Source: an uncultured Bacilli bacterium
GTDB lineage: Bacteria > Bacillota_I > Bacilli_A > RF39 > UBA660
Direction of reading: 5' to 3'
Length of the DNA: 51,222 nt
NCBI GenBank assembly: GCA_947623735.1
Contig: CANQHE010000005.1
Location: 1-51,222 of the forward strand
The position numbers were made by a program, and so were the translations under genes. Numbering within the stretch: position 1 is the first letter of the stretch; each line of letters starts with the position of its first letter. Positions 1 through 7,717 of this stretch are shown here, piece by piece. The notes beneath the pieces were generated by a model, which worked only from the letters and a program-made list of their open reading frames with translations, was not told the origin of the DNA and did not search any database.

Positions 1-80
1 AACTAATAATTGGGCGAAAAATATGGCTATTTATCCCCCATAAACACTGGCTTTATTCAAAACTGTCCGTAGGTAAGTAT
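1..80. other. Left-edge intergenic stretch
   Basis: These 80 bases lie directly downstream of the minus-strand lectin-module gene. I see no gene, no convincing terminator and no A-rich copy of the variable tract, so the template repeat expected for a DGR is not within this short stretch. Confidence 0.4.
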
Positions 81-2078
81 TTACGTTTCAACTATGTATG
101 GATTAGTTCTCGAACCCTCTGTTCCTCCTCCAGATGTTGTTAATTTTGTATCAGCTTTGAGGTTTATTACTGGGCGCAAACCAGTGCTAGCGTCGTACAC
201 GTAGTAGTCGAAGTTGAGGCTGCCATTATCAAACACAACGAACACGTAAGCATACTGGTTCGAAGAACTACTATAATAGCGAGACGGAGACATTGTCCAA
301 TAATGCCTATCAGTATATAGCCAATAACCATTGTTGGAAGCTCCTCCGAATCCTCCTGCAAATACTACTTCATCACTGGTTATTAAACCTACTGGGACAG
401 GCAATTTATTATTGCCTTCAATCAATGTTCCGCTACTTGATTTCGTGCCTTTTGCGCTTGGGCCTGTATACAAGTCTCTTTTTTGGGCTGCTGTATCTTT
501 TCCACATTTCAATGTTGGCGTTTGTGGCTTTTTCCAACTACTTCCATTATACAATCTTGTCCATGGAGCATATGCTGTTTGTTGAGTTCCATAACCTTGT
601 CCTGTATATCCTGATACAGATGCTGTATCTACCCCTCTATCTCCACAAAAGCCTGTTTCAACATCTATATATTGTTCAGCTAAATCTCCTAAATTTGTAC
701 TATTGTTATACCAATATTCAATTTCCTCTAATACTGTACTTTTTGTCTCAGGTTTATGTGCTGCATCATAGCCTGTACTTGCTTGTCCTTTTGTTCCGCC
801 ATACATATAACCTACATATTTATTATCATTATATTGTTCATTAAATCTTACAGCCATTCTATATTGGTCAGTTGTGTTTATTTCAGTTCTCGGTTTTATC
901 ATTGTTGTATTTCCTGTTGTTTCTGGGGCACTTTTAGGGCTAGTGCTTGTTCCAGCATAAATAAGTCTTATTGTTCCATTACCATTTATCCGAATAATTC
1001 GCCACCAAATATAATTACTACCAGTTTTATCCTTTCCAAAAACTACCCAGTTATTATCGACTGTTCCTCGATATACATAACTATCTCCAAAATCATCTTC
1101 TGTTTTATATATACCACTATCAGTCATTGTACAACTTCCACATGCTGGACCTGTTATCGAAGGAACATCACCTTTTGAATCTTGCTTTAAAGTATCTTCT
1201 AGCACTTCTTTACTTGTTAATACTTTATCATAATATAATTCACAACTAGTACCACTTTTGTTTAAGTTAGTTACAAGTAAACCATTTTGGGTACTATTCC
1301 ATTTAGGAATAGCATCATTAGTACAGCTACTTTCTTGTTCATTTAAAATATAATTTTCAGGAATAGTATTAGATGATTCATATTTGCCTGTTTCTTTATT
1401 TTCGATATATGTTGCGATAATATTAATATCAGGTTCAATGTCTGATGCTTGAACTTTGACGATACCATCAAAACCTTTTTCACCATCCATATCATCATTT
1501 TGACTTTGTGATAAGTTAGGATATTCTAGTACGACATAATAATACATTTTAGTACCATTTTCAGTGGAAGTAATAAATTCATCTTTAGCTAAAGTAAAAA
1601 TGCTACTTTGGGTACTATTAGTTATAGTACCAGTCGCAATAGGGTCTCCTAAATTTTCTAGGTTGGGAATAGAGCACTCTTCATATAACATTTGGCCACC
1701 TGAAACATTTTTCTTTATTTTTTCACAATTTGATTCATAAGTTGTTTCATTACTAGATTTATAAACTGTAAAATTTAGATTAGTTGTTAGGGTATTACTT
1801 CCCTCCCATATTAAGTCAAAGGGAATAAGTTCATTATTACCAGTCGCGGTTACTTCAACTCCGGAAATTTCTGTATGACCAGGAAGCATTCCATCATATG
1901 TAAACTCAAGTGTTCCTCTTACAGTTACTGTAGAATTTTTAACACTCGCGGTTGTAACTGTAGTGGTTGCTCCTTCTCCTCCAGTTAACATTCTTCCTAC
2001 AAAATACGCTAGAGCTAGACCTCCAAATAATAGAAAAACCCCTATTATAATTAATAATCTCTTATTTTTTTCTTTCAC
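81..2078 (-). CDS. Secreted or anchored surface protein with C-terminal lectin-like variable module
   Basis: This is a 665-residue exported protein with a GTG start and an AAGGAG ribosome site 7 bases upstream. Residues about 8-28 form one hydrophobic segment after a Lys-rich start. Residues about 40-290 are a beta-rich extracellular part without a family I can name. From about residue 330 to the end lies a module that begins with YRGTVDNNW, continues with WWRIIRINGNG and ends with YWTMSP and GLRPVINL. That ending resembles the C-type-lectin/formylglycine-enzyme fold that displays variable residues in DGR proteins. The same module occurs twice in the protein encoded at 3827-6907. Residues about 592-636 use GC-rich NNC codons unlike the rest of the gene. 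Ligand unknown; a binding or adhesion role is inferred. Confidence 0.85.
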   Translation of the reverse strand: MKEKNKRLLIIIGVFLLFGGLALAYFVGRMLTGGEGATTTVTTASVKNSTVTVRGTLEFTYDGMLPGHTEISGVEVTATGNNELIPFDLIWEGSNTLTTNLNFTVYKSSNETTYESNCEKIKKNVSGGQMLYEECSIPNLENLGDPIATGTITNSTQSSIFTLAKDEFITSTENGTKMYYYVVLEYPNLSQSQNDDMDGEKGFDGIVKVQASDIEPDINIIATYIENKETGKYESSNTIPENYILNEQESSCTNDAIPKWNSTQNGLLVTNLNKSGTSCELYYDKVLTSKEVLEDTLKQDSKGDVPSITGPACGSCTMTDSGIYKTEDDFGDSYVYRGTVDNNWVVFGKDKTGSNYIWWRIIRINGNGTIRLIYAGTSTSPKSAPETTGNTTMIKPRTEINTTDQYRMAVRFNEQYNDNKYVGYMYGGTKGQASTGYDAAHKPETKSTVLEEIEYWYNNSTNLGDLAEQYIDVETGFCGDRGVDTASVSGYTGQGYGTQQTAYAPWTRLYNGSSWKKPQTPTLKCGKDTAAQKRDLYTGPSAKGTKSSSGTLIEGNNKLPVPVGLITSDEVVFAGGFGGASNNGYWLYTDRHYWTMSPSRYYSSSSNQYAYVFVVFDNGSLNFDYYVYDASTGLRPVINLKADTKLTTSGGGTEGSRTNPYIVET
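163..290 (-). other. DGR-like variable region VR1
   Basis: This is the C-terminal tract between YWTMSP and GLRPVINL. Aligned to VR3 at 5013-5140 over 27 codons after the shared Asn-Gln pair, I count by eye about 25 differences at codon positions 1 and 2 but only 3 at position 3. Most variable codons read NNC, as expected if template AAC codons were mutated at adenines. The invariant block on the coding strand, CGCCCAGTAATAAA, sits at the 3' end, where an initiation-of-mutagenic-homing site would lie. No template is visible here. Confidence 0.7.
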
Positions 2079-2132
2079 GATAATTCTCCTTACTTAACTA
2101 TCTTAACGCTTTTTAAATACTTTTTCATTAGG

Positions 2133-2141
2133 TTCGACAAA
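2133..2141 (-). promoter_or_regulatory. Spo0A-box-like site upstream of the VR1 gene
   Basis: On the minus strand this reads TTTGTCGAA, matching the core of the Spo0A box (TGTCGAA). A TTGACA sequence lies just upstream of it. The same arrangement (TTGACA, TTTGTCGAA, TAATGAAA) is found ahead of the second lectin-module gene near 6965, which supports a shared control element about 55-65 bases before each start codon. Spo0A binding is inferred. Confidence 0.5.
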
Positions 2142-2254
2142 TGTTGTCAAAACTTCTATATATATAAATATTACAATATGTAATATCTTATGTTATATAA
2201 ATATATTACAATAATATTTAGAAAAATTCAAGTAATATATAACTTTTTAGTGTT

Positions 2255-2281
2255 ATATTTTTAATAGTGTTATCATATGGT
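2255..2281 (+). promoter_or_regulatory. Candidate sigma-E promoter of spoIVA
   Basis: ATA at 2255-2257 and CATATGG at 2274-2280 are separated by 16 bases. This fits the loose ATA / CATA pattern of mother-cell sigma-E promoters, 31 bases before the spoIVA start. In B. subtilis spoIVA is sigma-E dependent. The AT-rich context makes chance matches likely. Confidence 0.35.
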
Positions 2282-2311
2282 TAAATAGAAAGTTTGAAAG
2301 ATGGTGAATTA

Positions 2312-3790
2312 ATGGAGAAAAAAGAATTGCTAGAAAGTATATCCAAAAGAGGTAATGGAAGCATTTATCTTGGGGTTGTGGGGGCTGTTCGGACTGGTAA
2401 ATCAACTTTTATTAAAAGATTTATTGAAAATCTAGTAGTTCCTAATATTAATGATGAATATGAAAAGAAACATTGTTTAGATGAAATACCTCAAAGTGCA
2501 CAAGGAAAAGCAATTATGACAACAGAGCCAAAGTTTGTTCCTTCAAATGGAGCAGATATTATGGTGCAAGAATTTAAAACTAATATTAAATTAGTAGATT
2601 GTGTTGGTTTTGTAATACCAGGAGCAACTGGTTATGAAGATGAAGATGGTAATCCAAGAATGGTTAAAACCCCATGGTTTGAAGATTCAATTCCTTTTGT
2701 GGAAGCTGCCGAAATTGGAACCGAAAAAGTTATTAGAGATCATGCAACGATAGGAATTGTCGTTACAAGTGATGGTTCTTTTGGGGAAATACCACGAAAT
2801 AATTATATGGATGCCGAAGCCAAAGTTATTAATGAATTAAAAGAAATTGGTAAACCTTTTATCGTTATTTTAAATAGTGTACATCCCACTAATACTGAGA
2901 CTGTAAGAATGGCTCAAGATATGGAAGATATGTATCAAGTACCAGTAATCCCTATTAGTGCTGAAAAAATGAATGAAGTAGAAATAATGGAAATACTTAA
3001 AAAAGCTTTATATGAATTTCCAGTATTAGATATTAAAGTAAATATTCCCGAATGGATAGATGCTCTTCCCAAAAATCATGAAATTAAAGAACATTATTTA
3101 GATAAAATTAAAGAATCAGTTATTAGTGTCGAAAAAATTAAAGATATTGATTTTATTTTAGAACATTTTCAAGATAGTCCTTATATTAATAAATCTTATA
3201 TTAGTGAACTTGATGCCGCGACTGGGACAGTTACAATAAACTTAGAAGCAAAAGAAGAACTTTATAATGAAGTTTTAACAAGTATTATGGGAGATTCCGC
3301 GACTAGTAAAGCTGGTTTAATTAGAATATTTGCTAATTATAAAGAAATGAAAGAAGAAATGGATGGCATAAAACAAGCTTTAAATGTAGCAAGACAATCA
3401 GGTTATGGCATAGTATATCCCACTATTAAAGATATGAAATTAGAAACACCAGAGATAGTAAAACAGGGTTCAAGATATGGAGTTAAACTTAAAGCGACAG
3501 CTTCTTCTATTCATCTTATGAAAGTGGAAGTCCAATCGACTTTTGAACCAATTATAGGGTCAGAACAACAAAGTAAAGAATTAATTAATTATCTCATGAA
3601 AGATTATGAAAAAGATGCTAATTCAATTTGGCAAAGTGAAATATTTGGAAGAAGTTTAGAAGCAATAGTCCAAGAAGGAATACAAGCAAAACTTTCAATG
3701 ATGCCAGATGCTACTAGATATAAACTTAGTCAGACAGTTACAAAGATAGTTAATAAAGGGGCTAATAATTTAATTGCTATAGTTCTTTAA
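2312..3790 (+). CDS. spoIVA: Stage IV sporulation protein A, coat-base ATPase
   Basis: SpoIVA polymerises by ATP hydrolysis on the outer forespore membrane and forms the base on which the spore coat assembles. The ATG at 2312 gives 492 residues, the same length as the B. subtilis protein, and places the Walker A motif GAVRTGKST at residues 24-32 with the lysine at residue 30, as in SpoIVA. Other recognisable parts are LPQSA-like DEIPQSAQGK, TTEPKFVP, the LVDCVG switch-like segment and the C-terminal IFGRSLEAIVQEGIQAKLS and LIAIVL. A TTG 18 bases upstream extends the frame but is less likely. It is a single gene between two convergent or divergent surface-protein genes; SpoVID, its coat partner, is at the right end of the window. 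Confidence 0.97.
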   Translation: MEKKELLESISKRGNGSIYLGVVGAVRTGKSTFIKRFIENLVVPNINDEYEKKHCLDEIPQSAQGKAIMTTEPKFVPSNGADIMVQEFKTNIKLVDCVGFVIPGATGYEDEDGNPRMVKTPWFEDSIPFVEAAEIGTEKVIRDHATIGIVVTSDGSFGEIPRNNYMDAEAKVINELKEIGKPFIVILNSVHPTNTETVRMAQDMEDMYQVPVIPISAEKMNEVEIMEILKKALYEFPVLDIKVNIPEWIDALPKNHEIKEHYLDKIKESVISVEKIKDIDFILEHFQDSPYINKSYISELDAATGTVTINLEAKEELYNEVLTSIMGDSATSKAGLIRIFANYKEMKEEMDGIKQALNVARQSGYGIVYPTIKDMKLETPEIVKQGSRYGVKLKATASSIHLMKVEVQSTFEPIIGSEQQSKELINYLMKDYEKDANSIWQSEIFGRSLEAIVQEGIQAKLSMMPDATRYKLSQTVTKIVNKGANNLIAIVL

Positions 3791-3794
3791 TATA

Positions 3795-3826
3795 AAAATA
3801 ACACTCAAAATGAGTGCTATTTTATT
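3795..3826. terminator. Bidirectional terminator after spoIVA
   Basis: AAAATAACACTC and GAGTGCTATTTT pair around an AAAAT loop, with A and T runs on the two sides. The hairpin sits between the ends of the converging spoIVA and lectin-module genes and can serve both strands. Confidence 0.75.
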
Positions 3827-6800
3827 TTAAGATACTATATATGGATCTGTTGTTGTTCCTGAACCTGTTAATTTAATATTAGACTTGAGGTTTATTACAG
3901 GACGTATACCACGGCTATCGTGATGCACACCGTTGAAGTTAAGTTTGCCATTTTCATACACAATGAATATACTTGACCCACCGCTATAAGTACTTGGAGA
4001 CATGGTCCAATAAGCCATATTAATGTTTAGCCAATATCCACTATTCTCTTTATCCCCAAATCCACCGGCATATACTACTTCATCAGCCGTTATTAACCCT
4101 ACAGGCACTGGCAAAGCATTATTTCCTTCTACTACATTAGTAGTTGCTTTTATTGGCTTGGCTCCTATATATGTATATAAATCTCTTTTTTGAGCTTCTG
4201 TATCGACCACTTTTACCTCTGGATCTACTCCACACTTTAATGTCGGATATTGTGTGCTTCTCCAGCCGTTTAATAACATACGCCCATACACAGCATATGC
4301 TGTTGTTTTAGTTCCATATCCAGATTTTGTATCATCGCTCCACCATGTTTCATCTGTGTTATTAACTTGGGTGTCACTACAAAAGCCTATATCTGTATCT
4401 ATATATGTATTTTGTAAAGTTCCAAGATTTGTTTGTTTATACCATAAATCTATTTGAGTAAGTATTGTACTTTGTGTACTACTGCTTGTTACTTTATGGG
4501 CATCATTAAAATTTGCTGATGCTGTAGGAGTACTATTATACATATATCCTACATACTTATTATCATCATATGTTTCATTAAACATTACAGCTCGGGGATA
4601 TGAATCATTCCCGGCATTTTTTGTTGGACTTATTAAATTTTTTTCACTTTTAGCATCTGGCGTTGTTCCACTGTCATATGTTCCAGCATAAATTAACCTA
4701 ATGCTTCCATTTCCGTTTATTCGAATGATTCGCCACCAGATATCCCCTTGTTCTGCCCCACTTGTAGCTTGTCCAAATTTAACCCAGTTATTATCGACAG
4801 TGCCGCGATATACATAACTTGTTCCATAGTCATCTTCGGCTGTATATATTCCATTTTCTTTTACTGTACAGTTACTACAACTTGGGCCTGTAAATGTTGG
4901 AGTACCATTTACTTTATTATCTGCTAGAATTTGGTCTTTAGAATTGTCATATTCTATTTTATATGGATCTGTTGCTGTTCCAGAACCACTAAGTTTTGTA
5001 TTAGCATTTAGATTTATTACTGGGCGAGCACCAGTGACAGTGCCGCTCACGCTGTCGTCGCCGAGGCGGCCATCGGTAAGCACACGGAACACGCTAGCGG
5101 CCTGGTTCGAAGAACTATAATAATAATAGTTAAACGGAGACATGGTCCAATACCATTGATTTGTATATAACCAATAACCATTATTCGTTTGACCAGCAAA
5201 TCCTCCGGCATATATTACTTCATCCATTGTTATTAAACCAACTGGAATTGGTAAGGCACCATTTCCTGCTATTGTTGTTCCGTTACTGCCTTGTGTTCCA
5301 TTTGCCCCTGGGCCTGTATATAAATCTCTTTTTCTTGATGCATCATCTTTACCACATTTTAATGTTGGAGTTTGTTCAGTTGAATTCCAAATTGTACCAC
5401 TTGCTTGCCATACCCTATCGGCTCCAGCATAGGCTGTTGCTGTACTTCCATAACCTAAATTCCCTGTCCCTGGATAACTACTTCCATGGTTGGCAGTTGA
5501 GATTGTTGTATCACTACAAAAGCCTGTATCTACATCTATTTTACTCACTAATTCTCCTAAATTTGTTTTATTATTATACCAGTCTACTATTTCATCTAAA
5601 ACTGTACTTTTTGTACTTGTACTTGTTACTTTATGTGCTTGATCATGAGTTGTTGATACCGTCGGTTCATTATTATACATATATCCTACATATTTATTAT
5701 CATTATAAGTTTTATTAAAATAAACTGACTTTGGATAACTTGTACCACCTGCTGGGGATCTTGGCGTTATCATTGTATCATTACCTGTTGTTGGTGGTGC
5801 TTCTATTGTACTATTATTTGTTCCGGCATATATTAATCTTATTGTCCCGTTGCCATTTATGCGGATTATCCTCCACCAAATATATTGGTTGTTTGTGGTA
5901 TCTTTGCCAAAGACTAACCAGTTATCATCTACGTTACCTCTAAAATACATAGAATCACCAAAATCATCTTCGGCTGTATATAATGTTGATTTTCCTTGAT
6001 CATTTTTATGAGTTTGGTCATCTATTCCTGTGAAACTATCTTCTCCTTTTTCTACTGTTCTATCGGCGAGTATTGTTTCACAAGCTGGACTTCCACTTGG
6101 GCAATATTTACCATTTACGGGATTACTACAGATTACTTTACCTTCATTAATACTTGTACATACTATTTGATCGGTTTCTTTTTCTTCTAAATTGATTGTT
6201 ATTTTATTATCTGATGGTGATATTGGAGTTGTTGGTGTACATACATTTCCAGTAGTAGTACAATATTTGATATTTGAACTTCCTTCTGGTACTGTTCCAA
6301 TTAAGGTTAGTAAACTTTTTGTAAATTTAATGTCTACATTTGATATTGGTGTTACTCTGGAATCTCCCGCTACATTTATTTTTGATGAAAAAGTTTTATT
6401 TGCTCCCTCTTCTACTGTTGTATCATAATCGATCCATTCTTTTAAAGTAAATTCTTTTGTTTCTTCAGATCCAATTGTTCCATTAAATAAATTATATGAT
6501 GATACTGCTCCTTCATTAGTTACTTCACTACTATTATCACTTAACTTGGTTATTAAATTATCCATCGTATCACTTGATAAAGATACTTTAACATAGTTTG
6601 CTTCTAAAGTACTCTCTAATTTATCTAAATATATAGCATAAGTTGATTCTTTACTACAATTATTTTTAATAGTAAAACTATAACCATTATCTTCTTTTAG
6701 ACCTTCAACATCCGTTACAGGGACAGCATCTTTTAAATCTATCGCAGATGTTTCACTATCTATAGTGATACTTAAACATCCTGATGAAAATGTATTAGCT

Positions 6801-6907
6801 AGTTTTTGTTTATCGCCGGTTGTAAAAAAAGCAAAAGCTACTGTAAAGATTGCCACTAATGCTAGTGTTATTCCTCCGATTAAAAATACTTTCTTATTCT
6901 TTTCCAT
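3827..6907 (-). CDS. Large surface protein with two tandem lectin-like variable modules
   Basis: The product has 1026 residues and starts at ATG after AAAGGAAATG. Residues about 8-27 are hydrophobic and are followed by a beta-rich TasA/camelysin-like part (about 28-190), the N-terminal style of SipW-processed matrix proteins. A Cys-containing linker follows (about 200-290). Module 1 spans roughly residues 310-640 and contains a variable tract at about 586-629. Module 2 spans about 690-1026 with a second tract at about 966-1006. Each module has the YRG/FRGNVD, WWRIIRINGNG and RPVINL landmarks of the 665-residue protein. Module 1's tract is nearly alignable base for base with that protein's. 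Presumed extracellular binding protein; ligand unknown. An internal variable tract is unusual, since most DGR targets vary at the C-terminus. Confidence 0.85.
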   Translation of the reverse strand: MEKNKKVFLIGGITLALVAIFTVAFAFFTTGDKQKLANTFSSGCLSITIDSETSAIDLKDAVPVTDVEGLKEDNGYSFTIKNNCSKESTYAIYLDKLESTLEANYVKVSLSSDTMDNLITKLSDNSSEVTNEGAVSSYNLFNGTIGSEETKEFTLKEWIDYDTTVEEGANKTFSSKINVAGDSRVTPISNVDIKFTKSLLTLIGTVPEGSSNIKYCTTTGNVCTPTTPISPSDNKITINLEEKETDQIVCTSINEGKVICSNPVNGKYCPSGSPACETILADRTVEKGEDSFTGIDDQTHKNDQGKSTLYTAEDDFGDSMYFRGNVDDNWLVFGKDTTNNQYIWWRIIRINGNGTIRLIYAGTNNSTIEAPPTTGNDTMITPRSPAGGTSYPKSVYFNKTYNDNKYVGYMYNNEPTVSTTHDQAHKVTSTSTKSTVLDEIVDWYNNKTNLGELVSKIDVDTGFCSDTTISTANHGSSYPGTGNLGYGSTATAYAGADRVWQASGTIWNSTEQTPTLKCGKDDASRKRDLYTGPGANGTQGSNGTTIAGNGALPIPVGLITMDEVIYAGGFAGQTNNGYWLYTNQWYWTMSPFNYYYYSSSNQAASVFRVLTDGRLGDDSVSGTVTGARPVINLNANTKLSGSGTATDPYKIEYDNSKDQILADNKVNGTPTFTGPSCSNCTVKENGIYTAEDDYGTSYVYRGTVDNNWVKFGQATSGAEQGDIWWRIIRINGNGSIRLIYAGTYDSGTTPDAKSEKNLISPTKNAGNDSYPRAVMFNETYDDNKYVGYMYNSTPTASANFNDAHKVTSSSTQSTILTQIDLWYKQTNLGTLQNTYIDTDIGFCSDTQVNNTDETWWSDDTKSGYGTKTTAYAVYGRMLLNGWRSTQYPTLKCGVDPEVKVVDTEAQKRDLYTYIGAKPIKATTNVVEGNNALPVPVGLITADEVVYAGGFGDKENSGYWLNINMAYWTMSPSTYSGGSSIFIVYENGKLNFNGVHHDSRGIRPVINLKSNIKLTGSGTTTDPYIVS
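3891..4000 (-). other. Variable-region-like tract VR2 in module 2
   Basis: This tract ends module 2, between YWTMSPS and GIRPVINL. It keeps the frame words TTC, GTG, AATGGC and AACTTC of VR1 but differs more broadly, including third positions, and its 3' block reads CGTCCTGTAATAAACCTC. It may derive from another template or be an old, no longer retargeted copy. Confidence 0.45.
5013..5140 (-). other. DGR-like variable region VR3, internal
   Basis: The coding strand runs from ATGTCTCCG to CGCCCAGTAATAAA. It is strikingly GC-rich (GCC, AGC, GGC, GAC, GTC codons) compared with the AT-rich gene around it. Against VR1, the invariant words TCTTCGAACCAG, GTGTTC, GGC.GCCTC-like and ACTGGT are kept, while intervening codons change at positions 1 and 2. 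It lies in the middle of the protein, not at its end. Confidence 0.7.
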
Positions 6908-6964
6908 ATAATCATTTCCTTTGCTTAAACTATTCTAATACAAGTTATTTTTAATTTCATTACA

Positions 6965-6974
6965 TTCGACAAAA
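6965..6974 (-). promoter_or_regulatory. Spo0A-box-like site upstream of the two-module gene
   Basis: Minus strand TTTTGTCGAA, preceded by TTGACA and followed by TGTAATGAAAT. It is the counterpart of the site at 2133-2141, at the same distance from the start codon. The inverted pair GACA / TGTC across the site could alternatively be an operator for the neighbouring HTH protein. Confidence 0.5.
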
Positions 6975-7138
6975 CATGTCAAAACTTATTTTGTAATATT
7001 CTTTGTATTATTATATGTTATATATTAAATATACAATATTATTTATATAATTTCAAGCGATATGTTCTATTTTGCGTCAAATTTTAATTTAGGCTTCGTT
7101 TGAGTGTAGAATATTGTTTAAAGAGAGCGGAAATTAGA

Positions 7139-7618
7139 ATGAGATTAAAATACATTAGAGAAGAAAAAGAACTTACACAATGGGAAGTTGCAAATATGCT
7201 TAATGTATCAAGAAGTGTATATGGAATGTGGGAGCAAGAACATGATGTTATCCCAATTAATAGATTAAATGATTTTTGTAATATATTTGATGTTTCAATG
7301 GATTATGCTTTAGGTTTTAGTAATAGACCTAAATATTATGGTAGTAAAAAAGAAATAAATAAAGACATAATTAAAGAAAGAATTAAAGATTTAAGAAAAA
7401 AGAGATTTTTAACGCAAGAAAAGTTATCTATTAGTTTAGATATTACAAGATCTTTAATTAGTAAATATGAAAATGGTACTAATTTAATTCTGACGAATAA
7501 TTTAATACAATATATGGAATATTTTAAAGTTTCAGCAGATTATATAGTTGGAAGAATAAATACTCCTTATAAAGTAGAAAAAGTATTTGTAGATATAGAA
7601 AAAATGGCAAATTATTAG
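7139..7618 (+). CDS. XRE-family regulator with two HTH domains
   Basis: Transcriptional regulator of about 159 residues. Two Cro/C1-type helix-turn-helix units are visible: residues about 1-55 (LTQWEVANMLNVSRSVYGMWE) split from residues about 80-140 (FLTQEKLSISLDITRSLISKYE). No sensor domain follows. I chose ATG 7139, preceded by GAGAGCGG; a TTG at 7100 would add 13 residues. It is divergent from the two-module surface gene and shares its 230-base upstream region, so it is a candidate regulator of that gene. Target unknown. Confidence 0.85.
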   Translation: MRLKYIREEKELTQWEVANMLNVSRSVYGMWEQEHDVIPINRLNDFCNIFDVSMDYALGFSNRPKYYGSKKEINKDIIKERIKDLRKKRFLTQEKLSISLDITRSLISKYENGTNLILTNNLIQYMEYFKVSADYIVGRINTPYKVEKVFVDIEKMANY

Positions 7619-7636
7619 TTTTTTGCCATTTTTTTA
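7599..7636 (+). terminator. Terminator of the two-HTH regulator
   Basis: AAAATGGCAAA pairs with TTTGCCATTTT around the stop codon and is followed by a T run; the stop lies in the loop. Confidence 0.75.
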
Positions 7637-7643
7637 TTATACC

Positions 7644-7717
7644 GTCCGGTTTTTGAAGTCAAATAACTGGAAATCGTCCGGTTTTGGAGTCAAATAACCG
7701 GAAATTGTCCGTTTTTT
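7644..7717. repeat. Short tandem repeat, 2.3 copies of about 31 bases
   Basis: Copies at 7644-7675 and 7676-7706, with a truncated third at 7707-7717, share GTCCGGTTTT, GAGTCAAATAA and CCGGAAAT. Within each unit CCGGTT and AACCGG (AACTGG in copy 1) can pair. It fills the gap between the regulator terminator and the thrS stop codon. Function unknown. Confidence 0.7.

Noticed and set aside
1-80. Left-edge sequence as the DGR template repeat
   Set aside because: It shares only a short TTGGGCG-like stretch with the VR ends and lacks the run of AAC codons and the flanking VR words.
293-844. Plus-strand ORFs across the lectin-module genes
   Set aside because: They are shadows of the minus-strand genes: low-complexity Leu/Tyr/His composition, no ribosome sites and no domain signatures. 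The same holds for other antisense frames in the matrix genes.
7644-7717. Tandem repeat as a small CRISPR array
   Set aside because: The units are directly adjacent with no spacers, and there are no cas genes nearby.
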